Origin: Candolleomyces eurysporus
Lineage: Eukaryota; Basidiomycota; Agaricomycetes; Agaricales; Psathyrellaceae
Length of the DNA stretch: 64,000 nucleotides
Direction: 5' to 3'
NCBI GenBank assembly: GCA_027579435.1
Contig: JANBPK010000919.1
Span: 372,001 to 436,000 of the forward strand
Of the stretch, positions 56,183-64,000 are shown one piece after another. Positions within the stretch are counted from its first letter, which is position 1, and each line of letters starts with the position of its first letter. Below the pieces are notes generated by a model. That model saw only the letters and a list, made by a program, of their open reading frames with translations. It was not told where the DNA came from and did not search any database. A program made the translations under genes and the position numbers.

Positions 56183-57278
56183 TCATAAATTATCCACCTG
56201 GGCTGAAAGCCATCTGGCTTCGTCTCCACCTGCTCTCTCCAACTGGCTCTGCACTTCATCAAACGCATCCCACCACCAGCCGTTAAGCTTCTCGAACTCC
56301 GGGTGACGAACCGTCGTTCGTGAATGCCAAGGCTTATCCGCTAGGATATAGTGAATACAACGGACCAGTCCATCGTCCCAGAGAGGGCTATGTGAAATGC
56401 GCATTGTTCGCAGCGCGTTATAGTACCACGGCAGTGGGATCCATTTGTCGCNAAAAAACGAGCGAGAGGAGGTCTTGATCTGGGAAGGCGAAGTCTTCGA
56501 CCACATTCTCGGTATTCAGAACGCGCATGATGGCATCGAAGGCATTTTTCGACGGCTTGAGAACCAAGGTGCCCGAGTTTAGCTGGGTATAAGGGCGAGG
56601 AGTCTGTTCCGAGGTCGAGGCTGCGGGTGGTGGGGAATTAGGATTCGATACAGTTGAATGAGGACAGTTTTCGGGGACCCTGGAAATGACAAAATATTTA
56701 GCAGATCGTTCAGACTTGCTGCGAACACTTTACCAGTCCGTGGGGTAGTGCTCAAACTGGAACGGGTTGCATGCGCAGACATGGACGGCCGCAATTTGAT
56801 CTCGCCCAAGTCCGAGCTGGAAGAGGTCGTCCATATTTTGTTTCACGAGCATGTCACTGTCAAGGAAAACGATCCGCTGACCGGGATTTCAACCTGCCGC
56901 GCACGAGAAGAACTGGGGACGTATGTACATCATATTCCAACAGAGAGAACACCCTTAATCAAGATGAAGGTCAGCGGCAAGACAGTATCGAGAAACCGGA
57001 AGAGCATACCGGAGTTTTGTCCAAGTATCGGCAAACCGGACGTCTTCTTCAGCGAATTGATGCTCGCGCGATGGACGTAGTGGGTCTACCTCCTTCGTTA
57101 CAATGCCAAGTTTCCGAAGTACGTTTCTGCTCTCATTGGGCAAAGAACGTGTGATCATGACGACCAGGGGGCACTTGGAATTTGTCTGTAATAGCCCATA
57201 CCACAGAACAAGCACACCCGCTAGGTAGGATGTGCGTGTAAGCAAGGTGACATAGGCAAATCTTGCGGATCCCGCCAT
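56183..57278 (-). CDS. GT8 family glycosyltransferase, glycogenin/galactinol-synthase-like
   Basis: A retaining nucleotide-sugar transferase. Start MAGSARFAYVTLLTRTSYLA, then LVVMITRSLPNESRNVLRKL and FADTWTKLR. The metal-binding aspartates lie in VFLDSDMLVK; QLNSGTLVLKPS and DFAFPDQDLLS follow. The C-terminal part has KWIPLPWYYNALRTMR and HYILADKPW, the usual GT8 H-x-x-x-x-KPW motif. The N at 56452 in a T-run breaks the frame; removing it reads LVFCDKWIPLP. No signal peptide or membrane span is seen, so it is probably cytosolic. Acceptor and sugar are not predictable. Convergent with KAE1, about 170 nt between stops. Confidence 0.88.
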
Positions 57279-57636
57279 TTCGAGGGCTCACAAAGAAGAG
57301 CTGGCAATTGGATATCTGAGCGACGAGGGACATCGGGTGTCTTGAATATAAAATATCCAGGCTAGACTCGTTCCCCTAGTCGGTTTCGCAAGAGCAGTTT
57401 CAAAAGAAACACAAAATTAGGAGAATATAGTTTAGCAATGAAGGCATACTTNAAAAAACCTCGGAGGCCGAAGGCCCACCCCCCTCGGTTGGAAGCACAT
57501 CTCAAAGCAAAAGCCAGCATTTGGAGGCGGAGACCGTGTTCTGATTAGATATCTCATGCAAAGAAGTACAACATCTCCGGACAGTTGTGGCAGGAGTCGA
57601 AGAGAGGACAAAGGAAAAAGACCCAGAGTGGACATC
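57279..57636. other. GT8 5' flank and RPS28 3' flank
   Basis: Both neighbours are on the minus strand. It contains an N beside an A-run at 57452. No gene or repeat is recognised. Confidence 0.45.
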
Positions 57637-58001
57637 TTAACGCAGACGACTGGAATAACGCATTAAATCAGAATATACACTTATACGGGAGAACAGCCCA
57701 CGCACCGCGCCTCACGCTCACTCTCGAGCAAAGCAAGGATGTCCTGCTCCCGAACTGGTCCCTTGACGTTACGGATGATTGTTCGCGAGGTGTCGTCCAT
57801 GAATTCGACACGGACTTGGGTGACACCACCGCGGGAGCCAGTCCTTCCAAGAACCTAATGAAATGTTGAATTTTGGGACTATTTTTTCGCAGAAACTTGC
57901 GAACCTTGATGACTTTAGCAAGCTTAACGGGTGCTTTTGATGAATCCTACAAGACATGGTTAATACAAGGGCATTCACCAGGGAAACCTAGGCTCACCAT
58001 C
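57637..58001 (-). CDS. RPS28: 40S ribosomal protein S28 (eS28)
   Basis: A small-subunit ribosomal protein near the mRNA exit site. The 68-residue protein is read over four exons: [35 protein letters not shown] then [20 protein letters not shown] and [10 protein letters not shown]; and a last exon RLR-stop. The first exon is only the ATG (57999-58001), followed by gtgagc and an intron ending ttgtag. The sequence is nearly invariant in eukaryotes, which makes this the firmest example in the window of an initiator codon alone in its exon. High expression is expected. Confidence 0.96.
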
Positions 58002-58324
58002 TTTTGAGTTGAGCGGGAGGGACCAGGAGCGGCTTGTGTTGATTTGATGTCGATGAATAAAGTTTGCGATCTCTTCGGTTTTCAATCTCCGACCTAACCT
58101 TCGGCTAAATCCGGCCACGGCCAGGATGTGCCGTTCCTAACAGGCTTCCAATGTCTGTCCAATGATAATCCTTTGGTTTGCAATGCGGGCAAGCTGTAAT
58201 AAAGTCGCATTTGATGCTGCGTTGAAGTTGGGGCATTCTCACTGGGATTAGGTGCATGATTAATACTATTGTACAGGATAGAAAAATGAAAATCTCTATA
58301 TAGCGCGGTGACGAGTTAAATCAT
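58002..58324. other. RPS28 promoter side and LIP5 3' flank
   Basis: Upstream of RPS28 and downstream of LIP5, both minus strand. The ~60 nt before the ATG are moderately pyrimidine-rich on the coding strand, as expected for a ribosomal-protein leader. No other structure is seen. Confidence 0.45.
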
Positions 58325-59833
58325 CTATACAACCTTCGACGTAGGTATAGAAGCTGTACTCGATTCCAGCTGGCCAGTAGGAAGTCGATTCAATCGACGT
58401 TCAGCACTCTTGCCACGCAGCACATTCTCGATGTAAAACTCTCCGGCCTGGGATCGAGAGTTAGATATAATGGCCTCGATTAGTTGATCCGAGCTCACCT
58501 TGTAGCTGCTTCGAACGAGAGGGCCACTAGCTACATAGAGGAAGCCAAGGTCCTCTGCGACTTCTTTCCATCGGTCGAACTCGGCTGGCTCGACGTAGCG
58601 ATCGACTTTCATGTGGCGTTTCGTTGGCCGCATGTACTGACCGAAAGTAACCACGTCGACATCTACTTTTCGAAGTTCTATGGTGAAGCACAATTAGAGT
58701 CTTCCTCGGAGGTCCATAAACACCCAGAACACATACCTTTCAAGGCAGCGAGAACCTGGTCTTCGTTTTCTCCGACGCCGAGCATTATGCTCGTTTTCGT
58801 AACCCGAACTCCCTCAGCCTTCGCTCTCTCGAGCACGCTCAGACTTTGCCTAAACGTAGCGCGTCGATCTCGAACGTAAGGGGTTAGGGCTTCGACGGTC
58901 TCAATGTTATGAGCATAAACGTCAAGGCCAGACTTGGCCACGACGGAGACATGGTCCAGGTTGCCTGCAAAATCGCCGGTCAAGGCCTCAACCAGGATAT
59001 GAGGTGCCCTGGGAATAGGTAAGAGCCCATTCCCCCATTCAAACAAGTTTCGAGAACTCACTTCTGTTTAATTTTCTGGATCGTTTCAGCAAAATGCCTG
59101 CACCCTCCGTCGGCAAGGTCTATGATCCAAAGGTATTATTAACACTGCGCATCGAGAGAAACCCCATAGCCTACCGTCTCGATCAACACTCGTTAATACA
59201 ATATAGCCGAGCCCCCAGCGACTAATAGCCTCGGCGGTATTTTCTGGCTCGTGAGGATCTAGAGGTGGTGGAGTTCTAGAAGTCTTGACCGAGCAGAAGC
59301 GGCACCCTCGAGTACAAGTATCACCCATGAGCTGAATAGCAATTTAAATGAACTTCTGAGGGTAGAAGCACATCTGTAAAACACACCATGATAGTTGCTG
59401 TTGCAGCGCTACGGCCTTCTGCCTCAGTCGCACCCGGCTTACCGCCCCAGCAGTCTCCAATGTTCGGACACCGAGCTTCTTCGCATACGGTATGCAATTT
59501 CAAGCCTCTCAGGTCTTTCTTTATCTTTGAGAAAGAGGCTCCGGTGGGGATAGAAGTTTTGAGGAACGAAGGCAGCCGAGGCCTGCGAGTGGTCAGGCTC
59601 ATATGCGAGACTGGTAATAGAATGACAACTCACCCTTTGGTATTGCCAAGGACGACTCGACCCTGTTGAGCGTCTCCAGAGATAAAGTCATCCAGAGATG
59701 GCCCATCGTCGAGGACTTGCTTAAACTTTTGCTGTGACGAGGGGGATCCGGGTGACGGGCCTGCAGTAGTTGCAAGGCATCGTGCAGCTGCAAAGGAGCG
59801 CTGGAATCTTGCGACTTTGCACAGAGAGGCCAT
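58325..59833 (-). CDS. LIP5: Mitochondrial lipoyl synthase
   Basis: A radical-SAM enzyme that inserts two sulfurs into octanoyl groups on E2 subunits and glycine-cleavage H protein. The start [20 protein letters not shown] has mitochondrial presequence character. The auxiliary cluster motif is [12 protein letters not shown]. The radical-SAM motif is CTRGCRFC, within [20 protein letters not shown]. Further blocks are [82 protein letters not shown] and [19 protein letters not shown]. The final serine ligand region is GPLVRSSYK. All clusters have their cysteines. It is divergent from CMC1, about 195 nt between starts. Confidence 0.95.
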
Positions 59834-60028
59834 GCCTGGAGTTTCCGGACTGCGCACACGGATACTAAGACCACGAAACAGAGACTTGGAGAGTCTAGTC
59901 GCTTGCAGTGACGAGAGCCGAAATGAGGAGAGAAAACCTGGTACGAGGGACTACTCCGCGCCGACGCATTTGATGACAAACAAGCAAACAACCCGGATCG
60001 GGATTCAGTTTCCTTAACCGCACCGACC

Positions 60029-60431
60029 ATGAACTCCCTTTCAAGACGCGAAGAAGATACCCTGCTGAAGGTGACCAAGGCCAGGGCATTGCGAGAATGT
60101 GACCCAGTTGTGAAAGGTTCGTCCAGGCCATGCTTTTGCCAGACAAGAAGCATCGCGTTTAACTACGACTCGACAGCCTTCGCGGAATGTGCCACGGGGA
60201 GAACAGTGTCTGTTGCCTGGGCTTGCAAAGACCAGCTCAGAGTTGTTCAGGAATGCATGGTACAATAGTGCGTTCTCTCTCTCGTTCTCCTAGTAGCCAC
60301 ATGTCCGAGTCTCGACTTCCAACAGCACAGCACCTGAGCCCATGGAGGCCGTTCGGAATGAGTACCTTCGTCTGCGCCGGCAGCAACAGGAGGAGCAAAT
60401 TCGAGATGAGGTGAACACGCCTTCGAAATAG
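60029..60431 (+). CDS. CMC1: COX assembly protein Cmc1-like, twin CX9C
   Basis: A small intermembrane-space protein that helps assemble cytochrome c oxidase and is imported by Mia40. Start MNSLSRREEDTLLKVTKARA. The two motifs are C-x9-C in ECDPVVKAFAEC and C-x9-C in ACKDQLRVVQEC, with all four cysteines present. The tail YTAPEPMEAVRNEYLRLRRQ is helical. Three exons: the first ends after PVVK, and the second ends after VQ plus two bases of a Tyr codon. The length of about 95 residues matches Cmc1. Cmc2 is the main alternative but is shorter and has a different tail. Confidence 0.9.
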
Positions 60432-60640
60432 TATGGTTTCCGCTTCCATCATACCCGACGAACCTCTAGAGCATGGTCGATTAATGGAATAATGTGTTCC
60501 TTGCTGGGCTTGCGGTATGTGGAAAATAATCCATTCCATGGAATAAAATAAAAAAGTACAGATAATTACAGCAAACAAAGCCTCGTTCCCGTTCCGAGAA
60601 ATCATTATACATATGAGATCTGAGACGAAATAAGAAGCAA

Positions 60641-61684
60641 TTACTTGGCACCGTGCACCGCTCTCCATTGATTTTGAGCCCCGAGGATCGAAGATATAAG
60701 ACTGAAAAAGGTGCACATGAGTTCAGTAAGTAGTTTTGGGACATGAGACTGAAGACACACCCCAAAATACCCAACGCCCCTTCATTGAAATTCACCAGAC
60801 CGATGCTAGATGCGGGAAGGGAGATATCGAGCAAGTCAATGGTAAGCTGACGGCGAGTAGCAAGACGAGCCCTGTGGACATTCATTTCAGTTCCGACGAA
60901 TTCCGTACGCCAGAATAGAGAGATGCGCACTTCTTTACGGCGGCCACCCGCGTCTCGCGAGCCGCTTCGTCTGCAAGGTCTTTCTNCCCCCCATGCCCTG
61001 GACTCCCTGAGCTTCTTGGATTCGGCCGTCAACCTGGCTGTTTTCAGGACCCCGTTCACGAGGCTGAAGGCAATGCCAGCCAGCCAGAACTGGGCAGAAG
61101 TCTTTGCGACCTTCTTTGCACTCTCTGGTGCCAATTTAATGAATTTAATGGTGTTGGCCTGTAAAACAGGATGAGGGGGTGATTAGCGAACGATCTGAAA
61201 CGCTAGCTTACCCAAACGAAGAGATCCAGGGACAGGTATGCGAAGTACGCCAGTTGGCGAGCAATAGCGAGAATGACCTCAGCGGGAGGACCAGACGCAA
61301 GAGCAGCTTTCAGAGCGGATTGCAAATGTTCCGCTGGCTTTCCGATTCGCAGAACTGCGTTACGGCGGGTGAGTATGCACTATAGTCCCCACCAGTACAT
61401 ATGACGTACGCTTGCGAGCAGTTCCGAGATGTGATTTCAAGGCAGCCCATCGCGCGGCCTCCTCTTTATCGCCCTTTCTCAAAAGATGCCACGCATAGTA
61501 CCGAGAAAAGTATTGAACAGCACGGTACAGCTGAATGGCAACCACTCATGAGTTTACACCTTTCCGAGGATGGGTCCGAGGGTGTGAGGGTAATTACCTT
61601 GTCCCTTCCAACAGTAGTCGCCGTGTACTTCAGTGTACGAGTGACGGTGGGATGCAGGACAAGCTGGGAGGCGATGGCAGCCAT
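60641..61684 (-). CDS. PEX11: Peroxisomal membrane protein Pex11
   Basis: It elongates peroxisomes before fission. Start MAAIASQLVLHPTVTRTLKY. Blocks are LYRAVQYFSRYYAWHLLRKG, DKEEAARWAALKSHLGTARK, ALASGPPAEVILAIARQLAY, FAYLSLDLFVW, ANTIKFIKLAPESAKKVAKT, SAQFWLAGIAFSLVNGVLKT, LNVHRARLATRRQLTIDLLD, ISLPASSIGLVNFNEGALGI. It ends SSILGAQNQWRAVHGAK, a typical Pex11 tail. The N at 60986 shifts the frame; removing it gives AWGEKDLADEAARETRVAAV, which is the family sequence. Start and stop are clear. Confidence 0.92.
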
Positions 61685-62244
61685 TTTCAGTGAAGCAGAA
61701 GGGTGTGGAGAGGAAGACAAGGACAACCAAGCTTCGAGATTTATCTTTGCCAGTCTCCGGAGCCATTTCACGTGATATTAGCCTTCTCTATGTCTCCGGC
61801 AATTCGAGAACTACTCGTTGTATTCCATAGAGAAGTGAAGAGCGTTCCCTAAATACCTACCAGACGCTATTCGTTAGGACGCACAATGAAGTCCGGACAA
61901 TAATTGCTAGCCATGAGGTATACTGGGACGGGAAAGTGTGATATATAATATCAGATAAGTACACGAGGTGAAGGCAAGTGGGTCTGACCAGGAGATGCAG
62001 GGTTCGGATAGACGCCAAGGTTGACGCGTAAATAAAGTGTCCTCCGATTTCTGGCGCTCCTCATCGTCTAAAGGATGGTCCGACGGCGTCGAAGGTAGGG
62101 TCGACGGCAAGTATGGTAACATCGCGGGGAAAATCGGGCGGGAAAAGCCGATAGTGACGAAGGGAACTTGATTCAATTATAGACGACTTGTCACCATTTC
62201 CCTACATCGTCCTCGTCGTCCTCCGCGTCCACCTCTCCTCCACC
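61685..62244. promoter_or_regulatory. PEX11/FUM1 divergent promoter region
   Basis: The two genes are transcribed away from each other with 560 nt between starts. Near the FUM1 ATG the strand is rich in TCGTCCTC and CACCTCTCCTC pyrimidine tracts. I see no tRNA or repeat. Confidence 0.4.
61907..62176 (-). CDS. Weakly supported 89-codon ORF between PEX11 and FUM1
   Basis: An open frame starting MNQVPFVTIGFSRPIFPAML, with SDHPLDDEERQKSEDTLFTR and QPWRLSEPCISW in the middle. The middle has protein-like composition and is followed by a hydrophobic end that may be intron or 3' flank. No family is recognised. It lies entirely inside the divergent promoter interval, so it may be non-coding. Confidence 0.25.
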   Translation of the reverse strand: MNQVPFVTIGFSRPIFPAMLPYLPSTLPSTPSDHPLDDEERQKSEDTLFTRQPWRLSEPCISWSDPLAFTSCTYLILYITLSRPSIPHG

Positions 62245-64000
62245 ATGTACAGATCAGCAGTGTGCTCATCTCGCAAGGTCAGGCGCCTCTAAATTCCACA
62301 ATCACCTGCAAATCCCTTATTCACGTGACGTCATTCTATACCAGGCTCTGCTCAGCCCCCGTGCCGGCGAATACACCCGCTTGAGGTCCCGTATTGTCGT
62401 ACCTTCTGCCAGACCGTTCTCTTCGTCCTCCTATAGAATGGTAAAGTACCCTTATTTGCCGCAGTATGATAGCCTTCCCCATACCCCGCATGCGCCAAAC
62501 AGTCGGAACAATTCCGTATCGAGAAAGACACCTTTGGCGAGCTCAAAGTGCCCGCTGATAGGTACTGGGGTGCTCAAACGCAGAGGTAGGCTCCTGTGTC
62601 AGAACTCATTTTCATATTGGAATGTTGAAACCAATGTTAGGTCTCTGCAAAACTTCGATATCGGCGGACCTGCAGAGCGCCTACCTCCGCCGCTTATCAA
62701 GGCGTTTGGTGTAGTTAAGAAGGCCGCAGCGATTGTGAACACGGAGTATGGAATGGATCCAAAGGTTGGCGAGGCCATTCAGAAGGCTGCTGATGATGTA
62801 CGTGTTTCCGAATTATCGCTTCTGGGGTGATCTCAGTTCCGAGCGTGTTCTTCAAATAGGTGATTTCCGGCAAGCTTGTCGACCACTTCCCCTTGGTTGT
62901 TTTCCAAACCGGAAGCGGCACACAGTCTAATATGAACGCAAATGAAGTCATCTCGAACCGTGCAATCGAGTTGCTTGGAGGGGAATTGGGTTCCAAGAAA
63001 CCCGTTCATCCTAATGACCATGTCAATAAGAGCCAGAGCAGTAACGATACGTGAGTCCCTATTCTTCATACCCGATATATTTAGAATTAAGCTCCGAGTT
63101 GTGCGCTTCCAGATTCCCAACAGTAATGCACGTTGCTGCTGTTACAGAGGTTTATCACAGCCTGCTTCCCGCTTTGGAAGAGCTGCGCAGCGCTCTTGAC
63201 GCAAAAGCCCAAGAGTTTGAGAACATCACAAAGATTGGCCGAACACATTTGCAGGTGCGCTTCTTTTGACTAAGTGTGAAACTGAGTAGGCTGACACCTG
63301 CGGAAGGATGCCACTCCATTGACTCTTGGTCAAGAATTCAGTGGCTATGTGCAGCAAGTCAGCAACGGAATTGAACGGGTTAAAGCTGTTCTTCCTCGTT
63401 TGAGCATGCTCGCCCAGGGAGGCACTGCAGTTGGGACTGTAAGTGCTATTTGGGAAACAATCGAATGCCGAGATCTTATGAAACGTGAAAATAGGGCTTG
63501 AATACCAGGAAAGGCTTCGATGTGAAGATTGCAGAAGAGATCTCCAAGCTGACTGGCCTCCCTTTCCAGACCGCTCCCAACAAGGCAAGCAGCAAATTTG
63601 AAATCCCAACGCGGAAGGTACTGACCTCTATTGTGAAACAGTTTGAAGCATTGGCAGCACACGACGCCCTCGTGGAAGCTCATGGTGCACTCAATGTCAT
63701 AGCTGTCTCGTTTATGAAGATTGCAAATGACATTCGTTATCTGGGATCCGGACCTCGTTGCGGTCTGGGAGAACTCAGCTTGCCGGAGAACGAACCCGGC
63801 AGCAGTATCATGCCAGGCAAGGTCAACCCAACGCAGTGCGAGGCCCTGACTATGGTGGCTGCACAGGTCATAGGCAATAATGTGACCGTGACCGTTGCTG
63901 GCTCAAATGGTCAATTTGAGGTGTGCATTGTTCCGTAAACGGACTCCAGGTTTCAGCGATCACTGACTGCGAAATATTAGCTTAACGTCTTCAAGCCGGT
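62245..64000 (+). CDS. FUM1: Fumarate hydratase, class II (3' end beyond window)
   Basis: It converts fumarate to malate in mitochondria and cytosol. The start [20 protein letters not shown] and the Arg/Ser-rich sequence to [11 protein letters not shown] look like a mitochondrial presequence. The inner methionine just before the mature protein is a plausible start for a cytosolic form. Motifs are [73 protein letters not shown] and the signature [17 protein letters not shown]. The last exon starts LNVFKP and runs off the right edge. About nine short introns are visible. All active-site motifs expected so far are present. Confidence 0.95.

Noticed and set aside
1..64000. CRISPR arrays, bacterial operons, phage genes, rRNA
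   Set aside because: None is present; gene structure is eukaryotic throughout.

Overview
This is a gene-dense window from a filamentous basidiomycete, probably an Agaricomycete. Nearly every gene is cut by short introns of about 50-70 nt with GT...AG ends. The gene set is eukaryotic housekeeping plus fungal families (Zn2Cys6 regulator, HapX-type bZIP, P450, Pex11, a DUF6697-like protein). I count about 33 protein genes. I see no rRNA, tRNA, CRISPR array or intact transposon. The sequence carries base-calling artefacts. Most of the N characters sit beside homopolymers, and removing the N restores one continuous reading frame in at least seven places.

Layout. 1-2.7 kb: a kinase-like scrap, a YjbQ/UPF0047 protein and YTH1 (CPSF30), all on the minus strand. 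3-5 kb: a cytochrome P450. 5.2-9.7 kb: prephenate dehydratase and a Zn2Cys6 transcription factor. 10.2-18.3 kb: a single-pass membrane protein, Rac1, a basidiomycete zinc-finger-like protein and a TMEM256/DUF423 protein. 18.5-27 kb: SPB1, a probable Sls1-like mitochondrial protein and eIF3b. 27.4-37.6 kb: a HapX-like bZIP gene, a rearranged interval with two chimeric ORFs, a mitochondrial PPR protein, an XRCC2-like RecA protein and a coiled-coil protein. 38-46 kb: SLX9, an SLC35F-type transporter, a four-span membrane protein, a FAM192A/NIP30 protein and ESS2/DGCR14. 46.9-64 kb: NudE, CSL4, the E2 subunit of pyruvate dehydrogenase, a DUF6697-like protein, KAE1, a GT8 glycosyltransferase, RPS28, lipoyl synthase, CMC1, PEX11 and a fumarase that runs off the right edge.

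Themes. Several genes serve mitochondria (E2, the lipoyl synthase that supplies E2's cofactor, fumarase, Cmc1, PPR, Sls1-like) or RNA processing and translation (YTH1, SPB1, SLX9, CSL4, ESS2, eIF3b, RPS28). They are interleaved on both strands and do not form a cluster.

The most unusual locus is 28.6-31.2 kb. The 3' end of the HapX-like gene, with the intergenic DNA and the tail of the convergent PPR gene, is present twice. Between the copies lies a duplicate of the promoter and 5' end of the coiled-coil gene at 35.2 kb. The product is an open hybrid gene: coiled-coil N-terminus fused to the HapX C-terminal module. A second small ORF runs the other way and ends inside the copied PPR tail. The HapX-like promoter carries a match to the ascomycete SreA-type site ATCWGATAA and a CCAAT box. 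At least four genes begin with an exon that is only the ATG.
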